Shown piece after piece: positions 1 through 7,238 of a stretch of 12,910 nucleotides of DNA. Made by a program: the position numbers and the translations under genes. The DNA comes from an uncultured Prevotella sp. (GTDB taxonomy: Bacteria > Bacteroidota > Bacteroidia > Bacteroidales > Bacteroidaceae), in assembly GCA_937906765.1 (NCBI GenBank), contig CALCUV010000135.1, forward strand, positions 1 through 12,910, given 5' to 3'. The notes below the pieces were generated by a model. It was not told the origin of the DNA. It did no database searches and worked only from the letters and a program-made list of their open reading frames with translations. Every line of letters begins with the position of its first letter. The first letter of the stretch is position 1.

Positions 1-1837
1 CGCCAAAGAGCACCTCGCCCACCTGTCGGGGAGAGGTGATGGTGAAGGCGTGACCCGCGAGTTCGTAAATCTCATTCTCAAGCGCCGCCAAGCGTTCCAT
101 GAACAAGCGTCCCGTACTTTCGATGGCATCTGTGTCGAGCACGACGCCCGTCAACTCCATCTCTGCCAACACAGGCAGTAAGGGCATTTCGATATCGCGG
201 AAAACGCGCTCCACATCGTATTGCCGCATCTCCGCTTCAAGCAGGGGTTTCAACTGGAGCGTAATGTCGGCATCCTCGCAGGCATAGTCGCAAATCTCAC
301 GGGGAGAGAGGTCGCCCATAGAGCGTTGGTTTTTACCGCGTGCGCCGATGAGTTCGTCGATATGGATGGTCTTATACTTCAGATAGATTTCCGCCATGTA
401 GTCCATGCCGTGGCGCATTTCGGGTTGCACTACGTAGTGCGCCAACATGGTATCGAAGAGCGGCCCTTCAAGGGTTACGCCCCACTGCTTCATAACGAGC
501 ATGTCGTACTTCATGTTCTGTCCCACCTTTACGATATTTGGGGCGGAGAAGAAGGGGCGGAAGATATCCACTCTGCGCCCTGCTTCCTCGCGATCGGCTG
601 GGACGGCGACGTAATAGGCAGTGCCGGGCGCCGTAGCGAAACTCATGCCCACAAGGCGGGCATCAAGGGCGTTGAGCGAGGTGGTTTCCGTGTCGAAAGC
701 CACAAAAGTGTGCTTCAACAATTCTTCTACGAGCGCCAAAGCCTCTGCGTCGGAATCAACCAACTGATACGTGTGGGGCACGTCGGCAAGTGTTTTGAGC
801 GAGGTCTCAAAGAGGTCCAACTGCGTGGGCGTTTCCGCTTCGGGTTGCGCAAACAAATCCTGTTGCGTGGGAGCCGCTGCTACGGGATTGCCGAAGAGGT
901 CGAGCTGCACGGGAGTATTGGGTGCGGGTGTGGGAGTTGCAGATTTCTTAGCCTCAGCCGCGGGCGTGGGAGTGCCGAAGAGGCGCTGACTCAAGGCGCG
1001 GAATTCCTGCTCTTCAAAGATGCGTTGCAAGGCAGTGGCGTCGGGTTCGTGGCGCACGAGACTTTCCAAGTCGATTTCCATAGGAACGTCCGTCTTGATG
1101 GTCACCAAGAATTTAGAGAAACTGATTTTCTCGGCATTTTCCACCACCTTCTTCTGCATTGCTCCCTTCAACTGGTCGGTATTCGCCAAGAGGTTTTCCA
1201 CAGAACCGAATTCCTGAATCAACTTCGTAGCCGTCTTCTCCCCTACTCCGGGACAGCCGGGAACATTATCCGCCGTGTCGCCCGTCAGTGCGAGGTAGTC
1301 GATGACTTGCAAGGGAGACGTGAGACCATACTTCTCGCACACCTCAGCAGGTCCGAGAATCTCCATCCCCTTTGCCCCATTGCCCGGACGGCACATGAGA
1401 ATGTGTTCCTCCACCAACTGTGCGTAGTCCTTATCCGGCGTCACCATGCGCACGTCTAAGCCCTGCGCGGCAGCATGTTTCGCTACGGTGCCAATAACAT
1501 CGTCAGCCTCGTAACCCATGACCTCAAGGATGGGAATGTTATACGCACGAATCACCTCCTTAATAATGGGCACGGAGCGGCGAATATCTTCGGGCGTCGC
1601 CTCACGCTGTGCCTTGTATTCAGGATAGACTTCGTGGCGAAAGGTTGGGCCAGCGGGGTCAAAAGCAATGGCTATGTAGTCGGGGTTCATCGACTTGAGA
1701 ATGTCCTCAAGGGTGTTGATGAAACCGAAAATAGCACTTGTGTTTTCGCCCTTAGAGTTGATGCGCGGAGCACGTATAAGGGCGTAGTATGCACGGAAGA
1801 TGAGCGCGTAGGCGTCAAGAAGGTAAAGCGTCTTCAT
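1..1837 (-). CDS. polA: DNA polymerase I, N-terminal 612 residues (3' end off the left edge)
   Basis: Pol I removes RNA primers, fills gaps and repairs DNA. The reading frame is open from an ATG at 1837 to the left edge. Residues 1-~288 are the 5' nuclease: an N-terminal LLDAYALIFRAYYAL block, EADDVIG near 110-115, TPDKDYAQL near 133-141, and the helix-hairpin-helix region LTGDTADNVPGCPGVGEKTA near 184-203. A Pro/Ala/Thr-rich linker (about 289-350) carries three QxDLF peptides. The 3'-5' exonuclease follows with all three motifs: DTE (D382, E384), NMKYD (D445) and YACED (D522), so proofreading is probably active, unlike the degenerate exonuclease of Taq or Bacillus Pol I. The last visible residues, FTITSPRQVGEVLFG, match the start of the polymerase domain. 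Typical full length is about 920-950 residues, so roughly one third, including the polymerase palm and fingers, lies outside. The start fits a promoter about 70 bp upstream. The identification is very secure. Confidence 0.97.
   Translation of the reverse strand, partial: MKTLYLLDAYALIFRAYYALIRAPRINSKGENTSAIFGFINTLEDILKSMNPDYIAIAFDPAGPTFRHEVYPEYKAQREATPEDIRRSVPIIKEVIRAYNIPILEVMGYEADDVIGTVAKHAAAQGLDVRMVTPDKDYAQLVEEHILMCRPGNGAKGMEILGPAEVCEKYGLTSPLQVIDYLALTGDTADNVPGCPGVGEKTATKLIQEFGSVENLLANTDQLKGAMQKKVVENAEKISFSKFLVTIKTDVPMEIDLESLVRHEPDATALQRIFEEQEFRALSQRLFGTPTPAAEAKKSATPTPAPNTPVQLDLFGNPVAAAPTQQDLFAQPEAETPTQLDLFETSLKTLADVPHTYQLVDSDAEALALVEELLKHTFVAFDTETTSLNALDARLVGMSFATAPGTAYYVAVPADREEAGRRVDIFRPFFSAPNIVKVGQNMKYDMLVMKQWGVTLEGPLFDTMLAHYVVQPEMRHGMDYMAEIYLKYKTIHIDELIGARGKNQRSMGDLSPREICDYACEDADITLQLKPLLEAEMRQYDVERVFRDIEMPLLPVLAEMELTGVVLDTDAIESTGRLFMERLAALENEIYELAGHAFTITSPRQVGEVLFG
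809..907 (-). repeat. Three in-frame QxDLF (clamp-binding-like) peptides, 14-residue period, in the PolA linker
   Basis: The linker encodes QLDLF (residues 311-315, bases 893-907), QQDLF (325-329, bases 851-865) and QLDLF (339-343, bases 809-823). The first residues are exactly 14 codons (42 nt) apart, and each unit starts PV/PT before the Q, so this is a tandem peptide repeat. QL(S/D)LF is the established bacterial sliding-clamp (DnaN) binding pentapeptide. Clamp binding by these copies is inferred. Confidence 0.85.
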
Positions 1838-1906
1838 AGGGTTGGTGAAGTTACAATTTCTGTTCGTAGCGGGTAAGTGCAGGTTGTTCCCCACGCTTCC
1901 ACTCTA

Positions 1907-1938
1907 CAAATTTAGCGAGAAAGTTTGGGTGAAGCAAA
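1907..1938 (-). promoter_or_regulatory. polA promoter (Bacteroidetes -33/-7 type)
   Basis: Read on the minus strand, TTTG (1938-1935) is followed after exactly 20 bp by TAAATTTG (1914-1907), matching the TTTG...TAnnTTTG consensus of the Bacteroidetes primary sigma factor. Transcription would start near 1900, giving a leader of about 60 nt before the ATG at 1837. No clear Shine-Dalgarno precedes the ATG, which is usual for this phylum. Confidence 0.7.
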
Positions 1939-1955
1939 TATCTGAAAGGGCAAAA

Positions 1956-2014
1956 ACAAAGTCTGACTTTGTGACGCGTAAAAGAAACAAAAGTTTAACA
2001 AAGTGAGACTTTGT
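1956..2014. promoter_or_regulatory. Pair of operator-like palindromes upstream of the polA promoter
   Basis: ACAAAGT-CTG-ACTTTGT (1956-1972) and ACAAAGT-GAG-ACTTTGT (1998-2014) have identical 7-bp inverted arms and 3-bp centres, with centres 42 bp apart (about four helical turns). The nearer copy is 18 bp beyond the polA -33 box. They could be binding sites for a dimeric regulator. The 3-nt loops make them poor terminators, and no T-run follows either one. The protein that might bind is unknown. Confidence 0.45.
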
Positions 2015-2124
2015 TTTCGCTAATTGCAAATGTACATCGACTCTAAAATGGTAATGTGGATATTATTTAAAAAAACGCCTCCCCACCTCTTTAAATGACT
2101 ATATCTATACAGCAGTACTTCCTC

Positions 2125-2322
2125 TTTTTAGAACACGAATTTCACGAATTTCACGAAAAGAAAATCGTGTATGCAATTAGAATCTACCATTTTATTCTTT
2201 GCTTATCGCATTCAAATCTCACGAATTCATCCGGATGGGATTATTCGTGAAATTCGTCTCTAATTAAGAAAAAAATGTCGGCATGGATTTGTGTTATTCG
2301 TGAAATTCGTGTTCTATAAAAA
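2125..2322. repeat. MITE-like inverted-repeat element built from ACGAATTTC units
   Basis: The left end (2125-2149) begins TTTTTAGAACACGAATTTC and runs on as a 9-bp tandem of ACGAATTTC to 2157. The right end (2296-2322) is its reverse complement apart from a 2-nt insertion after the A/T tract. The interior has a further ATTCGTGAAATTCGT (2243-2257) and a lone ACGAAT (2221). The total is about 198 bp with no coding capacity. This organisation suggests a small non-autonomous element or palindromic intergenic repeat. A shorter relative lies at 5727-5750. No target-site duplication was identified with confidence. Confidence 0.6.
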
Positions 2323-2390
2323 CATCCCCTGAAGAGTCTTTATAATAGTAATTTTACAAAAAGATTATCGGGCAGTAGTAACTGCAACAG

Positions 2391-2426
2391 AAAATCCCCA
2401 GCACTTCATGAAGCGCCGGGGATTTT
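2391..2426 (-). terminator. Rho-independent terminator after the modular repeat protein gene
   Basis: AAAATCCCC (2391-2399) pairs with GGGGATTTT (2418-2426). The stem continues inward through GC/GC and CTT/AAG, with two A-C mismatches, to a CATG loop. It lies 41 bp beyond the stop of the minus-strand gene ending at 2468. The U tract comes from the stem base (ATTTTC), so efficiency may be moderate. The stem is symmetric enough to act in both directions. Confidence 0.75.
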
Positions 2427-2467
2427 AGATTTGGATTCACTGAAGCGTGAATCTATGGTGGATGAGA

Positions 2468-5383
2468 TTACTTTACGTAAACCTTCTTACCATTTACAAC
2501 GTAGATGCCCTTAGTGGGGTTCTTCACCTTGCGACCATCGAGAGTGTAAACCACAACATTGCCGTTTACAGTGATGTTATTGATGCCATCAGGAGCAGCA
2601 ATAGTGTAAGCAATGCGCACTTCGGGGTTGTAAATAGCGCCCCAGTTTACACCAAAGTCTTCAGCGTATTCGTCATACTGCTCATTGTAAACAGTAGCAG
2701 CGGGAATAACGAGAGTGTAAGCACCTGCTTCTGTGATAGGAGTAGCAAGAGTGAACTTCACTGTGTTAGAGTTCCAACCATTTGCAATTACGATTTCCAT
2801 TGTTGCAGTAGTTACAACATTACCTTCAGCATCTACAACAGTTACTTCCTTAGAAGCGTCGATACCACCTACAGTCTGTGTCTGTCCGGGGAATTGTGGT
2901 GCGTAGTTAGGATTACCAAATGTTACGTTGATAACATCGAGTTTTTCTACATTACCAGCAGCGGGGTCAGAAGATTCCATTGCGAAGAGGTCTGCCTTAA
3001 CAGGAGCAGTGTATTCGAGCGTGATGTAACCATCAGTTGCATAGTCGGGGTTAGATGCGTAAGTTACATACATGTCATTCTTATCAATAACGCTGAGAGT
3101 GATGTTCATGTTAGGCTGACCAGCAACCAATTCTGCGGGAAGGTTAAGTGTCAATTCCTTACCTGCGATAGTGTAGTCTTCTTCAGTGAAGTTGTAACCG
3201 AAGAAACCTGTAGCGTTAGTGCGGAGTGAACCAAACTCGAGCGTCTTAATGTCGTCAGTGAACGTAATCTTGAGACTTGTGGGCAATTCTTCGTAATGGC
3301 CACAAGCGGGGTCGATAGACGCTACCTTAGCAGTGGGAACAACGGTGTAAGAAAGGAAAATCATACCGGGTTGTTCGCCATAGAAATCGTGGTTGCTGAA
3401 GGTTACGTTCATACCCAGAGCGTCTTCAACCTGAAGAATGATAGTGAGGTCTTGGTAAGTGGCAGCTACTTCGGGAAGGGTAACTGTTACCATGTTGTAA
3501 TCGATAGCATATTCGAGGGGGAGAGCTTCCATTAACGCTGAAGACTGGAGTTGCGCAACATTTACCGCCTTAATCTCGTTGCTGAAAGACAAGGAGATTG
3601 CACCGGGAACCTCAGAAATCTTACCAGGCGTGGGAGTGATTTCTACAACTTGAGTGGGAGGAACAACTTTATAACTGAGGCGGATTTCGGGGTTGTAAGT
3701 AGCACCGTATTCTACGCCAAAGTCTTCGTAGTACTTGTAGAAGCGACCGTTATAAATTGTTGCTTCAGGAATAACGAATGTGTAAGTGTCGCCTAAAGAA
3801 ATAATATCGCTGAGCGTAAACTTCACAGTGTTCGTATTTGTCTTGCCTTCCTTAACAATTTCCATAGTTGCAGTGGCAACTTTGTCTCCCCAACTGTCGA
3901 GAAGATATACTTCCTTAGAAGCGTCAAAACCACCTACGAAGTTCTTGTCAGAAGTATCGTTAGGATCATTGAAAGTTACGTAGATTTCAGAGAGTTTTTC
4001 TACTACGCCAGCGGCAGGGTCTGCTGATTCCATTACGAATACGTCAGACTTAACGGGTTCTGCGGGCTTCGTGTAGTAAAGGAAAATCATGCCAGGCTGA
4101 GCAAAGTCGGGGCTATTGCTGAAGGTTACGAATTCACCCTTAGTGTCCATCACCTGAAGGATAATTGTGAGGTCGTTCAAGGGAGCAACGAAGTCGCCAG
4201 GGAGGTTAAGTGTCAAGTTCTTGCCATTGATTTGGTAAGAATCGGGCATGCTCATCAAGTCACCGCCTGCTGAAGTTGTTGACATAACTTGGAATACGCC
4301 AAGAGCCTGAATGTCGTTGTTGAAAGCAATGGTAATTGTTGAGGGAATGGCTTCTACTTCACCAACTACGGGAGTCATGCCAACGATTTCGGTGGGAACG
4401 GGAACAAAGAGCTTGAGAACTTCTGTGGGGTCGAAGTCAGCAACGGCAGAAATTGTGCAAGAGTTACCACCGTCAGCCGCACTCCAACCATCGATACCCA
4501 TGTTTTGTTCACCATTTACGTTTACGTAGTGAGAATCGTCAAACTTCACCATGAATGTGTTCTTAAATGCACCATCCAAAAGTGTGATTGCGTCAACAGG
4601 AGTTGCACTGAGTGAAGCGTCTTTGTTCACGAACTTCTTTTCAGCAGGGTGATAGAGGTAAATCTTTTCTTCATAAGTGAGGAAAGCAAACTGCTGCTTT
4701 GTGTCGTCTGCCTGACCAACAACAACACCTTCTACCTGCTTGCTTGAAACAAACGCATCGCCACCAGCGGCAATAGCCCAAGAAGTAGCACCTTTGCCGT
4801 GGTTCTTCTGAACTACGGTATAGAGCTTGTTGTTGCTCAATTCGCTAACGCTCTTAATGCAAGGGAATTCAGGAACAACGGGAGCGGGAAGCGCCTTAAG
4901 TGCTTCTGTGGGATCGAAGTCGGCTGCAATTGTAAATACGTTAGAATTACCAGCGTCAGCAGTACTCCAACCGTTGATAGCCATTTGATTGCTACCTCCG
5001 ATGTTGATATAGTGGCTGCCATCAAAGTAAGTTACGAAAGTGCCTTCAGCGTTACCCTTCTTAAAATTAATGGGAAAATCTGCAGTAGCGCTGAGCGTAC
5101 CGTCGTTGTTAATAAACTTCTGCTGACCTACGCTGTAGAGGTAATACGTTTCACCCTCATCGTTAGTAAGGAAAGCAAATTGCTGATTTGCATCAGCTGC
5201 ATCTTCTGAAATACCCAAGTCAGAGATTGTCTTGAGTGCTTCAGCTGAAGTGGCCCACGCAGAACGAGTGTTCTTCACTGTGTAGGCCTTCTCGTTTGAA
5301 AGCTCAGGAGCATTCTGAGCTGTAGCTGTTGCGATGCCAAAGAAGGCAAGGCAGAGCGTGAGAAGCGTGTAGAATTTCTTCAT
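2468..5383 (-). CDS. Secreted modular repeat protein with T9SS-type C-terminal sorting domain
   Basis: This 971-residue protein has a signal peptide (MKKFYTLLTLCLAFFGIATATAQ, cut near A22-Q23). Two related N-terminal modules follow (about 24-175 and 176-327), sharing ELSN.K.YTV, QQFAFLT, YLY...KF.N, SHY.N and DFDPTE.LK. Next come Ig-like modules of two kinds in the order A1 (331-445), B1 (446-574), A2 (577-682), A3 (685-796), B2 (797-929). A modules share P-x-x-G...P..I.(I/L).F and (N/D)(L/I)TI(I/L)LQV; B modules share MES(A/S)DPAAG.VEKL, DASKEV, TATMEIV, NTVKFTL and EDFGV..GA.YNPE. The tail (about 932-971; VVVYTLDGRKV, KGIYVVNGKKVYVK) resembles the type IX secretion sorting domain. It is therefore probably exported across the outer membrane and anchored or released there. 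No catalytic motif is visible; an adhesin, carbohydrate-binding or structural role is possible. It has a structured leader and its own terminator. Confidence 0.88.
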   Translation of the reverse strand: MKKFYTLLTLCLAFFGIATATAQNAPELSNEKAYTVKNTRSAWATSAEALKTISDLGISEDAADANQQFAFLTNDEGETYYLYSVGQQKFINNDGTLSATADFPINFKKGNAEGTFVTYFDGSHYINIGGSNQMAINGWSTADAGNSNVFTIAADFDPTEALKALPAPVVPEFPCIKSVSELSNNKLYTVVQKNHGKGATSWAIAAGGDAFVSSKQVEGVVVGQADDTKQQFAFLTYEEKIYLYHPAEKKFVNKDASLSATPVDAITLLDGAFKNTFMVKFDDSHYVNVNGEQNMGIDGWSAADGGNSCTISAVADFDPTEVLKLFVPVPTEIVGMTPVVGEVEAIPSTITIAFNNDIQALGVFQVMSTTSAGGDLMSMPDSYQINGKNLTLNLPGDFVAPLNDLTIILQVMDTKGEFVTFSNSPDFAQPGMIFLYYTKPAEPVKSDVFVMESADPAAGVVEKLSEIYVTFNDPNDTSDKNFVGGFDASKEVYLLDSWGDKVATATMEIVKEGKTNTNTVKFTLSDIISLGDTYTFVIPEATIYNGRFYKYYEDFGVEYGATYNPEIRLSYKVVPPTQVVEITPTPGKISEVPGAISLSFSNEIKAVNVAQLQSSALMEALPLEYAIDYNMVTVTLPEVAATYQDLTIILQVEDALGMNVTFSNHDFYGEQPGMIFLSYTVVPTAKVASIDPACGHYEELPTSLKITFTDDIKTLEFGSLRTNATGFFGYNFTEEDYTIAGKELTLNLPAELVAGQPNMNITLSVIDKNDMYVTYASNPDYATDGYITLEYTAPVKADLFAMESSDPAAGNVEKLDVINVTFGNPNYAPQFPGQTQTVGGIDASKEVTVVDAEGNVVTTATMEIVIANGWNSNTVKFTLATPITEAGAYTLVIPAATVYNEQYDEYAEDFGVNWGAIYNPEVRIAYTIAAPDGINNITVNGNVVVYTLDGRKVKNPTKGIYVVNGKKVYVK

Positions 5384-5445
5384 ACTGATTATAGTTTAGT
5401 TAATAATAAAATGAATGTCGCGTGTTTGTGTTTTTCTTTGGTATG

Positions 5446-5521
5446 AAACTGACTCGCTGTCGGGGCACTTGCTTAAAAGCCCAGCGATGACTACTCTATA
5501 TTATAATAAATGAGTCAGTTT
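5446..5521 (-). promoter_or_regulatory. Structured 5' leader of the repeat-protein mRNA
   Basis: In the minus-strand transcript, AAACTGACTC (5521-5512) pairs perfectly over 10 bp with GAGTCAGTTT (5455-5446). Inside the enclosed 56 nt an inner hairpin can form from CGCTG/CAGCG plus GGC/GCC (about 5455-5486), competing for one or two bases with the outer stem. The structure ends about 62 nt before the ATG at 5383. It may stabilise the mRNA or regulate it. No riboswitch class was recognised. Confidence 0.5.
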
Positions 5522-5540
5522 AGACTTTGAAAATAAAAAA

Positions 5541-5556
5541 AGCGGTACGAACCGCT
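5541..5556 (-). terminator. Terminator-like hairpin with U tract at the start of the repeat-protein leader
   Basis: On the minus strand AGCGGT-TCGT-ACCGCT forms a 6-bp stem followed at once by TTTTTTTATTTT. This is the form of an intrinsic terminator. It sits about 15-30 bp downstream of the -7 match at 5564-5571, so it would lie at the very 5' end of the transcript. A preceding ACCG (5560-5557) can pair instead with the CGGT of the stem. It may be an attenuator, a 5' stabilising hairpin, or the end of read-through transcripts from upstream. Confidence 0.5.
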
Positions 5557-5563
5557 TTCGGTG

Positions 5564-5571
5564 CAAATTTA
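5564..5571 (-). promoter_or_regulatory. Putative -7 element for the repeat-protein gene
   Basis: The minus strand reads TAAATTTG, a full match to TAnnTTTG. It is the only such match between the gene start at 5383 and about 5600. No good TTTG was found 19-21 bp upstream, so the -33 half is weak or absent. The leader would be about 175 nt. Confidence 0.5.
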
Positions 5572-5864
5572 AACAATTATCTGTTATATGGTTATTTTTT
5601 CTTAAAAAAAGTAAAGAAAATTACGTTTCTTATTACTTAACGCTCAGGGGAATATATCATTGTGTAAAAAAACGACACTTGGGAGTATGTACAAAAATAT
5701 TGCTGTCTGGTAAAATTTCTCTTTGTTTTTTAGAACACGAATCGTGTTCTCTTAAACATAGAAACATTGTATTCTTCGGTTGAATATCTATAAGGGGCTT
5801 GTGTTAGTACAACAGTTTATCAGACAAAGAGTTATCTGTATTAACTGGATACCAATAATTCAAA
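5572..5864. other. Intergenic spacer with one small palindrome
   Basis: This AT-rich stretch lies between the repeat-protein promoter and the hydrolase terminator. Apart from the palindrome at 5727-5750, no gene, promoter pair or RNA could be supported. Confidence 0.5.
5727..5750. repeat. Solo palindrome sharing the end of the 2125-2322 repeat element
   Basis: TTTTTAGAACACGAAT (5727-5742) is identical over 16 nt to the left end of the element at 2125. It runs directly into a perfect palindrome, AGAACACGA-A-TCGTGTTCT (5732-5750). This looks like the two ends of the element fused with the interior lost, or a minimal member of the same family. Confidence 0.55.
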
Positions 5865-5898
5865 AAGAGTGGGCAGTTAGCTTGTAACTCCCACTTTT
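5865..5898 (-). terminator. Rho-independent terminator of the alpha/beta hydrolase gene
   Basis: On the minus strand AAAAGTGGG pairs with CCCACTCTT (one G-U), with an inner stem AGTTA/TAACT around a 5-nt loop. TCTTTTTG follows. It begins 15 bp after the stop of the gene ending at 5913. Confidence 0.85.
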
Positions 5899-5912
5899 AG
5901 TTTGCTTCAACC

Positions 5913-7187
5913 CTACTTTGGCAACGCCTGAATCCATGTTGTGATGTCGTGTAACACTTCTTCGGAAATGGTTTCCTCAATGGTGTTGTATTCCGTGGGC
6001 ATTCCTGTTTGGCAATGCTGGAAGAGGTGGTTGAGACCCACATATTCCTTCACGAGCGAGTGTTCCGAAGGTGGCAGTTTCTCCTTTATGGCGGTGAGGT
6101 TGAGGGAGGAAATCACCTGCAAGTCCTTATCGCCATTGAGGGCAAAGACAGGGCATTTTGCCGATGAGATGTCGGCAGTGGGATCATAATCCAAAAACCA
6201 ACGCATCCACTCACTCGGCACCATCAATGCGTTTTGGCGGCATTGCTCAACGGTTAAAGTGGCAGTCTGTCCCTGATGTTGAAGAATGGCATTGGCTTGT
6301 GAGGTCAGCACCAAGTCACCCTTCACACCTGTTCCCGCCATGCTGATGGCGAAATCCACTGCGCCCTCACTGCTCAGCATGAAGGCGATGCAACCTCCCT
6401 CACTGTGGCCCGCAATGCCGACCTTGCCAAACTCCTTTCGCGACTTGAGAAAATCAATTGCGGCACGTGCGTCGCGCTTGTAGTCGAGTGTGGTGGTTTT
6501 ATTGTGGATGCGGTCGCCCCCGGTGGAACTTCCGAAGGCGCGGTCGTCATAGCGGAGCGAGGCAATGCCGTGGCGCGCCAAGTAGTCGGCAATGACGAGG
6601 AAGGGTTTGTGGTCAAAAATCTCTTCATCGCGATTCTGCAGGCCGCTTCCCGAAACGAGTACGACAACAGGCACTTTCTTTCCCGCCTCAAAACCTAAGG
6701 GGTAGGTCAAGGTGCCTGCCAATGTGGCGTGGTCTGCTTCGTTGACGAAGGAAACCTCTTCCGTTCTGTAAGGATAGGGTGCTGCGGGATGCTGAGGCCG
6801 ACGCACTTCGTAGGTTCCCTTTGTTAAGGTCAGCGGGAAGTTCATGCCCATCTGCGAAAAGGTGCCTACCATTTTGCCGTCCGCTATGCGTGCGCGATAT
6901 GTGGCACCCAGTTGGGTGGCCTTCACCGCGAGGGAGTCGTCGGTCACGTGTTCTTTAAACAGACCGATACCCTTTGCCCCTTGGTCAGGACTGTCCAACG
7001 AGCATTCCAGGAAGCCATCGCCCTGTTTGATGTGAAGCACCAAAGTGAGTACCGTTGGACCTACCTTAAGTTTGCCCGACCATGCCCCAATCAGCACGTC
7101 AGAAGAATTTATTACTTGAGCAGCGCCCGTCAGAGTGAGTAGCGCGAAGAGCGAAAGGAGAAGGGGTTTCTTCATTGTCGTAATCAT
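5913..7187 (-). CDS. Secreted alpha/beta-fold serine hydrolase
   Basis: This 424-residue protein has a signal peptide (MKKPLLLSLFALLTLTGAAQ). Residues about 30-125 form an N-terminal beta-rich region (GAWSGKL...GKMVGTFSQMG), a lipocalin-like segment common before Bacteroidetes hydrolases. From about 145 an alpha/beta-hydrolase domain follows: VLVSGSG oxyanion loop near 177-182, RYDDRAFGSS near 212-221, nucleophile elbow GHSEGG with S262, acidic residue D355 in NGDKDLQV, and H387 in GLNHLFQH. The catalytic triad is therefore complete. The family covers esterases and S33/S9-like peptidases, and the substrate cannot be read from the sequence. The frame starts at 7187, but the ATG at 7175 (residue 5) gives a cleaner signal peptide and may be the true start; neither has a Shine-Dalgarno site. 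It is probably periplasmic, with its own promoter and terminator. Confidence 0.9.
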   Translation of the reverse strand: MITTMKKPLLLSLFALLTLTGAAQVINSSDVLIGAWSGKLKVGPTVLTLVLHIKQGDGFLECSLDSPDQGAKGIGLFKEHVTDDSLAVKATQLGATYRARIADGKMVGTFSQMGMNFPLTLTKGTYEVRRPQHPAAPYPYRTEEVSFVNEADHATLAGTLTYPLGFEAGKKVPVVVLVSGSGLQNRDEEIFDHKPFLVIADYLARHGIASLRYDDRAFGSSTGGDRIHNKTTTLDYKRDARAAIDFLKSRKEFGKVGIAGHSEGGCIAFMLSSEGAVDFAISMAGTGVKGDLVLTSQANAILQHQGQTATLTVEQCRQNALMVPSEWMRWFLDYDPTADISSAKCPVFALNGDKDLQVISSLNLTAIKEKLPPSEHSLVKEYVGLNHLFQHCQTGMPTEYNTIEETISEEVLHDITTWIQALPK

Positions 7188-7230
7188 AGTGGAGGTGAAA
7201 GAATTGCGGAAAAATATTGTTTCCTCGCGT

Positions 7231-7238
7231 CAAAGGTA
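7231..7238 (-). promoter_or_regulatory. Putative -7 element for the hydrolase gene
   Basis: The minus strand reads TACCTTTG, matching TAnnTTTG, about 44 bp upstream of the ATG at 7187. A TTG occurs at 7266-7264 but at 25-bp spacing, so the -33 element is poor. Confidence 0.5.

Noticed and set aside
221..1459. A long open frame on the plus strand across polA (412 codons)
   Set aside because: It is antisense to the clearly coding polA frame on the minus strand, and its translation shows no recognisable family features.
2447..3229. A 260-codon plus-strand frame opposite the repeat-protein gene
   Set aside because: It overlaps a minus-strand gene with a signal peptide, internal module repeats and a sorting tail. 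Low-complexity Ser/Val/Cys composition suggests an antisense shadow.
5497..5510. TATATTATAATAAA as a plus-strand -10 box
   Set aside because: It is an AT-rich run inside a structured minus-strand leader with no plus-strand gene downstream.
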